Source: an uncultured bacterium (GTDB taxonomy: Bacteria; Bacteroidota; Bacteroidia; Bacteroidales; Bacteroidaceae). Taken from it: a stretch of 64,000 nt of DNA. The number at the start of each line of letters is the position of its first letter. The first letter of the stretch is position 1. The translations under genes were made by a program, and so were the position numbers. Location: NCBI GenBank assembly GCA_905216025.1, contig CAJMSE010000001.1, positions 121,865 to 185,864 of the forward strand. The letters are read 5' to 3'. Under the pieces are notes generated by a model that was given only the letters and a program-made list of their open reading frames with translations, did no database searches and had not been told where the DNA came from. Positions 16,295 to 23,635 of the stretch are shown here, in pieces.

Positions 16295-18105
16295 CTGTAG
16301 ATATTCATTTGACAATGCACGCAATCGAACCCGACACGGAATCGCCTGCCGTCAGGCAGCGACAGGTAGAGAGGCTCGCGCCACTCGGGGCGGCGGCCGC
16401 CATGCTTCACGCAGAAGCCGAGGGCATAGCGCAGGCAATGGCGGCACTGCATGACGGGCACATCGGCCGGCTCCTTCAGCTCGAAGGCCGGCTCGGCATG
16501 AGTGAGTCCGCGGGCGGCATAGAACGCACCGGCCTGCCTGTTGGATATGTTATACATCACGGCCGACGGATATCCGGGTGCGGCCTGTGCCTCTGCGGCC
16601 GTCAGCGGTGCAGCCTCGCGCTGCGGGGGTACGCCGGCGTCCAGCTCGTCTACAAGCGAGCGGCGCATCGAGGCAAGCACGCTGCCGGGGATGAAGAAGC
16701 TGAAACCGTCGGGAATGTCGACACCGCTGCTCTCATAGATGGTATTGCCGAGTTTTGTCAGTTGGCGGATGATATTGTCGCGTTGCGGACTGAGCGCCTG
16801 CTGATGCTCGGCAACGGCTGTGACAGACGCCTCACGGCCGTCAGGCAGAGACGCACTGAGCACGAAACCGTCGGCCGACAGCCCCAAAGAGAGGTGCACA
16901 GGAATCTTGCGGCAGCCCGCCGACTTGGCCAAAAGCCGCTCGAACTCCATGTCGTTGTTGCGGTAGAGCCGCATTCCGGCACGCAGGCCGCGCGGCATCT
17001 TCAGGGGGAAGAGGCGGTTGCCCTCGGCACGGTTGACGCGGAAGCCCTCGAGTTTCCTCTCTCCGTTGATGAAGCAGAGGCCATCGCCATTGGCAAACGA
17101 CGAGAGTCCGGCAACGGTGAACGACACTCCCCTGACCTCCTTCACCGTTCCGACAAACTCGCCCATGGCTTTAGGAGTGTCGGGCGATGATATGCCGGGG
17201 CGGCGCCCGTCGGCAAAATAGGTTGTGAACCCGCGGTTAAACGTTTTCTGAAGGTCGGGCGCGAAGGTGTATCGGCACCGCCCTATGGATGCCCGGCGGT
17301 ACTTATCGGGGTGCCTGCGCACGATGTCATCGAGCCGCATGCTGTATGCCGCCGTGACATTCTTCACGTATGCGGCATCTTTCAGCCGGCCCTCTATCTT
17401 AAAAGATGTGGCACCGGCCTCGACGAGCCGCTCCAGATTGTCGCTCTGGTTCATGTCTTTCAGCGAGAGCAGATGGCGGTCGCGCTCGATGACTCGGCCG
17501 TCGGAGTCGGTCAGGTCGAAACTGAGACGGCAGAACTGCGCGCACTCGCCGCGGTTTGCCGAACGGCGGAAACACGACTGCGAGGCATAGCAGAGCCCGC
17601 TGTAAGAGACGCACAGCGCCCCGTGCACGAACACCTCGAGCTCCACATCGGGCACGGCCGCATGTATGGCGGCAATCTCGTCCACCGAAAGCTCCCTCGC
17701 GAGGACCACGCGCCTGAAGCCGAGGCCGTGCAGCCACGCCACCTTCTCTTTGGTACGGTTATCCGTCTGCGTGCTGGCATGAAGCGGGATGCGCCCCGAC
17801 ATGCCCACAAGCGCCATGTCCTGCACGAGCACGGCGTCTACTCCAGCGGCCTCGAGGCGTCCGAGCAGCGCGCGCGTGGCCTCGAGCTCACCGTCGTAGA
17901 CGATGGTGTTCACCGTGACATAGACCTTCGCCGCATAGCGGTGGGCATAGCGGCACAGCTCGCCTATGTCGTCAATACTGTTTCCGGCAGCCGCACGCGC
18001 ACCGAAGCGCTCTGCTCCGATGTATACGGCGTCTGCACCATGGTCTATCGCCGCCTTGCCGCACTCAAGGTCGCGGGCAGGTGAAAGAAGCTCTAATGTT
18101 GTCAC
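16291..18105 (-). CDS. U32-family protein, RlhA/YdcP-like
   Basis: A 604-residue U32 'peptidase' family protein with the DUF3656-type C-terminal extension. It opens LELLSPARDLECGKAAIDHG, has the conserved HASTQTD strand and the cysteine cluster CVSYSGLCYASQSC ... GECAQFCR that binds an Fe-S cluster, then the SLKDMN block. E. coli relatives of this architecture (RlhA) hydroxylate a cytidine of 23S rRNA; related TrhP acts on tRNA. A hydroxylation role is therefore more likely than proteolysis. The start is GTG at 18105, overlapping the metA stop by four bases (GTGA). It is seventh in the eight-gene operon. Confidence 0.88.
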   Translation of the reverse strand: MTTLELLSPARDLECGKAAIDHGADAVYIGAERFGARAAAGNSIDDIGELCRYAHRYAAKVYVTVNTIVYDGELEATRALLGRLEAAGVDAVLVQDMALVGMSGRIPLHASTQTDNRTKEKVAWLHGLGFRRVVLARELSVDEIAAIHAAVPDVELEVFVHGALCVSYSGLCYASQSCFRRSANRGECAQFCRLSFDLTDSDGRVIERDRHLLSLKDMNQSDNLERLVEAGATSFKIEGRLKDAAYVKNVTAAYSMRLDDIVRRHPDKYRRASIGRCRYTFAPDLQKTFNRGFTTYFADGRRPGISSPDTPKAMGEFVGTVKEVRGVSFTVAGLSSFANGDGLCFINGERKLEGFRVNRAEGNRLFPLKMPRGLRAGMRLYRNNDMEFERLLAKSAGCRKIPVHLSLGLSADGFVLSASLPDGREASVTAVAEHQQALSPQRDNIIRQLTKLGNTIYESSGVDIPDGFSFFIPGSVLASMRRSLVDELDAGVPPQREAAPLTAAEAQAAPGYPSAVMYNISNRQAGAFYAARGLTHAEPAFELKEPADVPVMQCRHCLRYALGFCVKHGGRRPEWREPLYLSLPDGRRFRVGFDCVHCQMNIYR

Positions 18106-19019
18106 TCTATCTTGTCTATATCGAACGGAGTCTCCTGGTAAACGTAGTAGTTAATCCAGTTATTGTAAAACAGATTGGCGTGGGCGCTCCACGTCAGCAC
18201 GGGGGGATTGGACGGATCGTCGTCCCGATAGTAGTTGACGGGCATGCCCACATCGTCGCGCACGTCCTTGTCGCGCCGGTATTCAGTGTCGAGCGTGTCG
18301 GGGGAATACTCGAGATGGCCGGTGATGAAAAACTCGCGTCCGCCACGGGCCATCACGATACCGACGCCGCTCTCGGGCGACTCGGCAATGAGCGACAGCT
18401 CGGGATTTGCCAGTATGTCGTCGCGCCGCAGCTCGGTGTGGCGGCTGTGCGGCATGTTGAAAATGTCGTCAAAACCGCGGAAGATAGGGAGCTTCGGTAC
18501 GAGGGCATGCTGCCGGAATATGCCGAACATCTTTCGGGGAAGCGGATACTTGGGTATGCCGTAGTGATAATAAAGTCCGGCCTGTGCAGCCCAGCATATA
18601 TATAAGGTGGAGGTGACGTGACTCTTCGCCCATGCGAATATCGTCTTTATCTCGTCCCAATAGGTGACGTCCTCATACTCGTAGGTCTCCACCGGGGCAC
18701 CGGTTATTATCATGCCGTCAAACTTCTCATGAGCCATCTCCCCGAAGTCGCGGTAGAACATCATCATGTGCTCTATCGGGGTGTTCTTGGGGGTATGGCT
18801 CTTCAGTTTCATGAAACTGATGTCGAGCTGAAGCGGAGTGTTCGACAGCAGCCTGACAAGGTCTGTCTCCGTCGTTATCTTCAGCGGCATGAGGTTTAGA
18901 ATCACTATCTTCAGCGGACGTATGTCCTGGGAAGTGGCCCTGGAATCGTCCATGACAAATATATTCTCCCTCTTCAGGGTCTCTATGGCCGGTAATCCGT
19001 CTGGTAATCTTAGTGGCAT
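18102..19019 (-). CDS. metA: Homoserine O-acyltransferase MetA, probably acetyl-CoA-specific
   Basis: A 305-residue MetA that activates homoserine in methionine synthesis. The catalytic Cys is in YICWAAQAGLYYHYGI, with the His and Glu in FITGHLEYSPDTL. Residue 111 is Glu (TGAPVE), where succinyl-CoA-using E. coli MetA has Gly (TGAPLG). This residue has been reported to switch specificity to acetyl-CoA, so the product is probably O-acetylhomoserine. It lies 19 bp after the PP2C stop and overlaps the U32 gene, so it appears transcribed with the signalling operon; the metabolic reason is not obvious. Confidence 0.95.
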   Translation of the reverse strand: MPLRLPDGLPAIETLKRENIFVMDDSRATSQDIRPLKIVILNLMPLKITTETDLVRLLSNTPLQLDISFMKLKSHTPKNTPIEHMMMFYRDFGEMAHEKFDGMIITGAPVETYEYEDVTYWDEIKTIFAWAKSHVTSTLYICWAAQAGLYYHYGIPKYPLPRKMFGIFRQHALVPKLPIFRGFDDIFNMPHSRHTELRRDDILANPELSLIAESPESGVGIVMARGGREFFITGHLEYSPDTLDTEYRRDKDVRDDVGMPVNYYRDDDPSNPPVLTWSAHANLFYNNWINYYVYQETPFDIDKIE

Positions 19020-19038
19020 TATCCTTTAACTATTTGGG

Positions 19039-19785
19039 TTATACAATCTTCATCATACATACCGAAACATTGTCGTATCCGCCGGCGGCTATGGCAGAGC
19101 TGCATAATGCGTCGGCATCGCCGCCTGAAGCGACGACGCTCTCTATCACGGCATCCGTCAGCATGTCGCTCAGTCCGTCGGAGCAGAGCACATATACGTC
19201 GCCAGGCTTCACATCGGCTGTGAACTCACGCTTATCTATATACGACGTGGTGCAGCCTGCTCCGATGCAGTTGGTTATCATTCCGGACGCATCCGCACCG
19301 GCCGCCGTACACGGCTGGACATGGTCTTCAGACATGAGGGCAAGGACACCGCTGCGCCAACGGTACAGGCGGCTGTCGCCGCAGTTTATCCAAAAGAACC
19401 TGCCGCCATAGCAGATGACGGCAACAAGCGTCGTACCCATGTTGTAATGGTCGGGGTTGACGCTACCCTTGGATGCCAATATCTTGTTCATCGAAGACAG
19501 CCAGCCGTCTAAAAGCGACCCGAGTTCTTCCGGCGGAAGACCTGCAGGAAGGTCACTGACGAAATAACGGAGGTTGGAGAGTGTCTCCTCGCTCGCCACC
19601 TCGCCGGCATTATGACCGCCCATGCCGTCGGCCACGGCCGCAACAAGCCGTTCCGTGCCCGTCAGGCACAGCCGTGTGCTCATGGCACCGTCCCTGACAA
19701 GCATGCCGGAGGCCAGCACCATATCTTCATTGTTATCCCTGACGCAGCCCAACCGGCTCGCGGCTGACATGTCTATATACTTCAT
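19039..19785 (-). CDS. PP2C-family Ser/Thr protein phosphatase
   Basis: A 248-residue PPM phosphatase with all metal-binding motifs: RDNNED (about 16-21), VADGMGGH, MGTTLV, NCGDSRLYR, CSDGLSDML and the final DNVSV. It should dephosphorylate targets of the kinase encoded four genes upstream in the same operon. The ATG at 19785 overlaps the FHA gene stop (ATGA); a longer frame upstream would run through the FHA gene and is rejected. No membrane segment, so cytosolic. Confidence 0.94.
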   Translation of the reverse strand: MKYIDMSAASRLGCVRDNNEDMVLASGMLVRDGAMSTRLCLTGTERLVAAVADGMGGHNAGEVASEETLSNLRYFVSDLPAGLPPEELGSLLDGWLSSMNKILASKGSVNPDHYNMGTTLVAVICYGGRFFWINCGDSRLYRWRSGVLALMSEDHVQPCTAAGADASGMITNCIGAGCTTSYIDKREFTADVKPGDVYVLCSDGLSDMLTDAVIESVVASGGDADALCSSAIAAGGYDNVSVCMMKIV

Positions 19786-20276
19786 ACTATACTCACCTGC
19801 AGGTTCAGCACGGCTATCGTGAGCGTGTCGCCGTTGCGGAGAGCTGCAAACTGTTCCGGCTGAAGCCTGTTCCTGTTTATAAATGTTCCGTTGGATGAGT
19901 TCTTGTCTATTATCCCCCACCCTTCACTGCGGGAGTAGACAAACTGGGCGTGCATGCCCGACACATACATGTTATTGTCGAAGAAATGCTTGTATATTCC
20001 TGTCTTACGCCCTATTATGGCACCATCGGCCGCAGTGAGCCTTATCCCCTGCTGGCTGTTGGCAAGTGTAAGCACCGGTATGGAATCGGCACGGGTGACC
20101 TCCGGCACATGGCTGCCGGCTGCACCGGCAGGACTCATCTGACCGCCGCAATAGATACAGCGCTTCCCCGCGCCGGCACGTCCGCAGCTGTCGCAGAACA
20201 GCAGCATCTGGCCGCACTGGTCACAGTAATGTGAATCGTCGTCAATTTCTTCCTTGCAATTAGGGCATATAATCAT
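19782..20276 (-). CDS. FHA-domain protein with N-terminal double zinc ribbon
   Basis: A 164-residue adaptor. Residues 1-50 hold two zinc ribbons (CPNCKEEIDDDSHYCDQCG and CDSCGRAGAGKRCIYCGG). Residues about 66-160 form an FHA domain with the GRK, SGMHAQF and NSSNGTFIN motifs that read phosphothreonine. It likely bridges phosphorylated partners of the operon kinase. It lies 18 bp after the AAA gene and overlaps the phosphatase gene. The zinc ribbons resemble those at the N-termini of the AAA and upstream ribbon proteins. Confidence 0.92.
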   Translation of the reverse strand: MIICPNCKEEIDDDSHYCDQCGQMLLFCDSCGRAGAGKRCIYCGGQMSPAGAAGSHVPEVTRADSIPVLTLANSQQGIRLTAADGAIIGRKTGIYKHFFDNNMYVSGMHAQFVYSRSEGWGIIDKNSSNGTFINRNRLQPEQFAALRNGDTLTIAVLNLQVSIV

Positions 20277-20294
20277 GGCTCACTGTTTTTTACT

Positions 20295-23200
20295 TTATAA
20301 AAAAGACCGCACATCCGGTATATCCTCGGACTGTATCATCCTGTAGGTCTCCTCTGTAACCTGGGACGGAGGCATCGACGACACACGCACGGACAGCTGC
20401 TGAATCGTAGAGTCGAGCAGATTGCGCATCTCACGGGCATTGCCGAACGACACAGTCTTGTTCATCACCTTATGGAAGATAAGGTCCATCAGCTTGAACT
20501 CAGCCGAAGGAGACAGCTCATACTGGTCCTTGGCCGCCATCTGCTTGAATATTGCAAGCAACTCGTCCTCGTTATAGTCGTCTATGTGCATGCGGTGGGT
20601 GAAGCGGCTCGACAGTCCTGCATTGGCCGCGAGGAACTCGTCCATCATATCCTTGTAGCCCGTCACGATGACAACGAACTTACCCCGGTCGTCCTCCATG
20701 CGCTTCATGAGCGTGTCTATGGCCTCCCTGCCGTATGTATCATTCTCCGCACTCAGCGTATAGGCCTCGTCTATGAAGAGTATTCCGCCCATCGCCTTGT
20801 CGCAGATACTGTTTACTATCTTCGGCGTCTCGCCCATATACTTGCCGACGAGTGTGGCCCGGCTCGCCTCTATGACCTTGCTCGACGGCAGGATGTCCAT
20901 GCTCTGGAGCACCTCGCCCATCTTACGGGCTATCGTGGTCTTGCCCGTGCCGGGATTACCTGTGAGCACGAAGTTCATCGCCATCTGCTGCACAGCCCCC
21001 ACCCCGCTTGCCGAACGCTGCTTCATGAACATGCTCTGCACGGCAAGGCGGCGTATGAGATTCTTGACAGACCGCATGCCGATGAACTTGTCGAGCTCAT
21101 TGAGAACCTCGTCGAGCGGGCGGGCGGTGTCTTCACGAGTCACGGGCAGGTCGTCTGCCGTGACGCGGTACATCTCGGCCTCATCGAGCGAAGGATTGCC
21201 GAGCTCACCCATAAGGCGCTTGCTCTGACGCTCCAGCGTCTCGTCGAAGATGCGCCGCACCTCACGGGCATTGCCGAAATTCTTGTCGCGGCGGAGATAC
21301 ATCTGCTCGAACAGGCGGCGGACAGCCTGGCGGGCGGCATCGTCGAGCGTGAAGCTCTTGGCCTCCATCATCTTCATGAATATCTCGGTAAGCTCTGCCG
21401 AGGTATAGTCTTCAAAATGTATAGACTGGGTGAAGCGGCTCTTGAGGCCTGGGTTGGAGTCGATGAAGCCGTGCATCTGGTCGGTATAGCCGGCAACGAT
21501 GCACACAAACTTGCCGCGATCGTCCTCAAGCCGCTTGAGCAGGGTGTCGATGGCCTCAGCTCCGAACGAATCGTTGTCGCCCGACTTCAAGGTATATGCC
21601 TCGTCGATGAAAAGCACACCGCCGATGGCCGAGTCTATTATCTGATTGGTCTTTATGGCTGTCTGGCCGCTGTATCCGGCAACGAGCTTGCTCCGGTCGA
21701 CCTCTACGAGATGACCGCGCGACAGGATGCCGAGCGACTTGAACACCTCGGCCATGATCCGTGCAACGGTGGTCTTGCCCGTACCGGGACTGCCGGTGAA
21801 GATGTAATGCTTGCCCTGGAACGTATTGGCATCGCCACGGCGTATCTGAAGATTGAGGAAAGCGGCAAGATTAGCAATCTCCTTCTTGACGGTCTGAAGA
21901 CCTACAAGGCCGTCCAGCTTTTTCAGACAGTCCGTATGGTCTACGGCCTGGGGCGACTCGTAAGGCACGTCGGCCGCCTCTATGGTCATCAGCTGCTCGT
22001 CGGTGAGCTGCTGCATGTCGGCCGCCTCAAGACGCGCGGCCTGACGCTTGCATATATCGTCGAACAGAAGCCGCATCGTCCGGCCGTTTGCGAAGTCCCT
22101 GTCGCGCTGGGCATACAGCTCCGATATCTTCTTCCTTGCAAGCTGTTCGGCCTGCTCCGAGAAGACGTATTTCTTGTCTTTGGCAAATGTCTGCAATATG
22201 AGGAACAGCTCATCGGGAGAGTAGTCCTCGATATTGAGGAAGTAATTGAACCTGCTCCTGAAACCGGGATTGATACGGAAAAGGTTATCCATCTCGGTCC
22301 TATAGCCGGCGGAAATGACTATGAACTTGCTCCGGTCGTCCTCCATGCGCTTCATCAGCTTCTCCAAAGCCTGCGCGCCCTGATTGTCGCGCTCGCCCGA
22401 CTGGCTCAGAGGAGCAAGGGTGTATGCCTCGTCGATAAAGAGGATTCCGCCCATGGCCTTGTCGCACAGACGGTCGACGAGCTTCGGCGTCTCTCCCTGA
22501 TACGGGCTTACCATGCCCGCACGGTCGGTCTCGACCACATGTCCGCTGTCGAGATAGCCTATCGCGGCAAGTATCTCGCCCAGCTTACGGGCTATCGTGG
22601 TCTTGCCCGTGCCGGGATTTCCTGTCAGCACGATGTGCATGCCAACCTTCTCATTGTCGCCCAGGCCACGGCCGGCACGCTCTGCACGGTTCTTGACGGA
22701 ATATGCAATCTCGCGCACAGCACGCTTCACCTCATCCATGCCGATGAAGCGGTCCATTTCGCCGAGTATGTCATCGAGCGAGCGTTCCTCGGGGACGTAC
22801 CCGCGGATGTCGTCTTCTTCTATCCTCTCCGCACTGACACCCTTGCTGATGAACGACGTGAAGATGTCTTCCGCCACCTTGATTGCAAGATGAGCGTAGC
22901 CGAAACTGTCGTCCTTGATCTTCACCTGATACTTGAAATAGCGCATCAGACGCGCATCGGCCTCGGGAGAGAACTCCGAAAGTCCGTACTTGCAAGACAG
23001 CACCTTGCGGCAGATGGCATGAAGGTCCTTAGCTCCTGGCTCATGCAGGGTGAAACGGTATTTGAACCTATTGGCCACGGCCGGGTTGTTCTGAAGGAAG
23101 TCGACAAGCCCGCGGCTAAGTCCTGAAATGACAACGATGGGGTCGTCGTTCCAATGGTCCATCTCTACGAACAGCTTGTCGAGCGGGTTTACGTTATTGG

Positions 23201-23621
23201 AATATCTGTCAGGAAGGAGCTTCTGGACATTGTCGAAGAAAAGAATCCCGCCCCGGGATTTCTTGATATTGTCGTCCCACTTCTCCACGAAGCGCTGATA
23301 GTCTACGGCATCGACCTTCGTCAGCTTGGGTTTGCTTATAATTTTATGCTGATAGAAATAGTCGCGGATGATCTCGGCGAGCATCGTCTTTCCCGTTCCT
23401 GTCTCACCCATGATTATCGTGTTCATGCTGAGGCGCACCCCACTGACATCCTTGCGCGAGTGAAGGAAAGCATAAGTATCGACAATAGTCTTCAACTGAT
23501 GCTTCACATCGTCAAGGCCGACAATCCTGTCAAGCAGGTCATGATCTGCAAGCGGCTTACCGCACCACTTGCAGAACTTGGCTATATCCCTGTTATTCTT
23601 TTTACAATGCTCACAAATCAT
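20295..23621 (-). CDS. Four-module AAA+ ATPase (CbxX/CfqX-EccA type) with zinc ribbon
   Basis: A 1108-residue protein starting with a zinc ribbon (CEHCKKNNRDIAKFCKWCG). Four AAA+ modules follow, with Walker A motifs at about 72-79 (GETGTGKT), 334-341, 610-617 and 888-895. Modules 2-4 have intact Walker B (LFIDEAYTL), but module 1 reads ILFFDNVQKL, so the catalytic Glu is Asn and it probably binds but does not hydrolyse ATP. Relatives include rubisco activase CbbX and the type VII secretion ATPase EccA, usually one AAA module each; four in one chain is unusual. It sits 14 bp after the kinase gene and 18 bp before the FHA gene. Likely remodels a phosphorylation-controlled partner; target unknown. 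Confidence 0.9.
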   Translation of the reverse strand: MICEHCKKNNRDIAKFCKWCGKPLADHDLLDRIVGLDDVKHQLKTIVDTYAFLHSRKDVSGVRLSMNTIIMGETGTGKTMLAEIIRDYFYQHKIISKPKLTKVDAVDYQRFVEKWDDNIKKSRGGILFFDNVQKLLPDRYSNNVNPLDKLFVEMDHWNDDPIVVISGLSRGLVDFLQNNPAVANRFKYRFTLHEPGAKDLHAICRKVLSCKYGLSEFSPEADARLMRYFKYQVKIKDDSFGYAHLAIKVAEDIFTSFISKGVSAERIEEDDIRGYVPEERSLDDILGEMDRFIGMDEVKRAVREIAYSVKNRAERAGRGLGDNEKVGMHIVLTGNPGTGKTTIARKLGEILAAIGYLDSGHVVETDRAGMVSPYQGETPKLVDRLCDKAMGGILFIDEAYTLAPLSQSGERDNQGAQALEKLMKRMEDDRSKFIVISAGYRTEMDNLFRINPGFRSRFNYFLNIEDYSPDELFLILQTFAKDKKYVFSEQAEQLARKKISELYAQRDRDFANGRTMRLLFDDICKRQAARLEAADMQQLTDEQLMTIEAADVPYESPQAVDHTDCLKKLDGLVGLQTVKKEIANLAAFLNLQIRRGDANTFQGKHYIFTGSPGTGKTTVARIMAEVFKSLGILSRGHLVEVDRSKLVAGYSGQTAIKTNQIIDSAIGGVLFIDEAYTLKSGDNDSFGAEAIDTLLKRLEDDRGKFVCIVAGYTDQMHGFIDSNPGLKSRFTQSIHFEDYTSAELTEIFMKMMEAKSFTLDDAARQAVRRLFEQMYLRRDKNFGNAREVRRIFDETLERQSKRLMGELGNPSLDEAEMYRVTADDLPVTREDTARPLDEVLNELDKFIGMRSVKNLIRRLAVQSMFMKQRSASGVGAVQQMAMNFVLTGNPGTGKTTIARKMGEVLQSMDILPSSKVIEASRATLVGKYMGETPKIVNSICDKAMGGILFIDEAYTLSAENDTYGREAIDTLMKRMEDDRGKFVVIVTGYKDMMDEFLAANAGLSSRFTHRMHIDDYNEDELLAIFKQMAAKDQYELSPSAEFKLMDLIFHKVMNKTVSFGNAREMRNLLDSTIQQLSVRVSSMPPSQVTEETYRMIQSEDIPDVRSFL

Positions 23622-23635
23622 GCCTTGCCTGTCAT

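Noticed and set aside
20472..23126. 884-codon plus-strand open frame opposite the AAA+ gene
   Set aside because: It is antisense to intact Walker motifs; no start signal and no recognisable fold.
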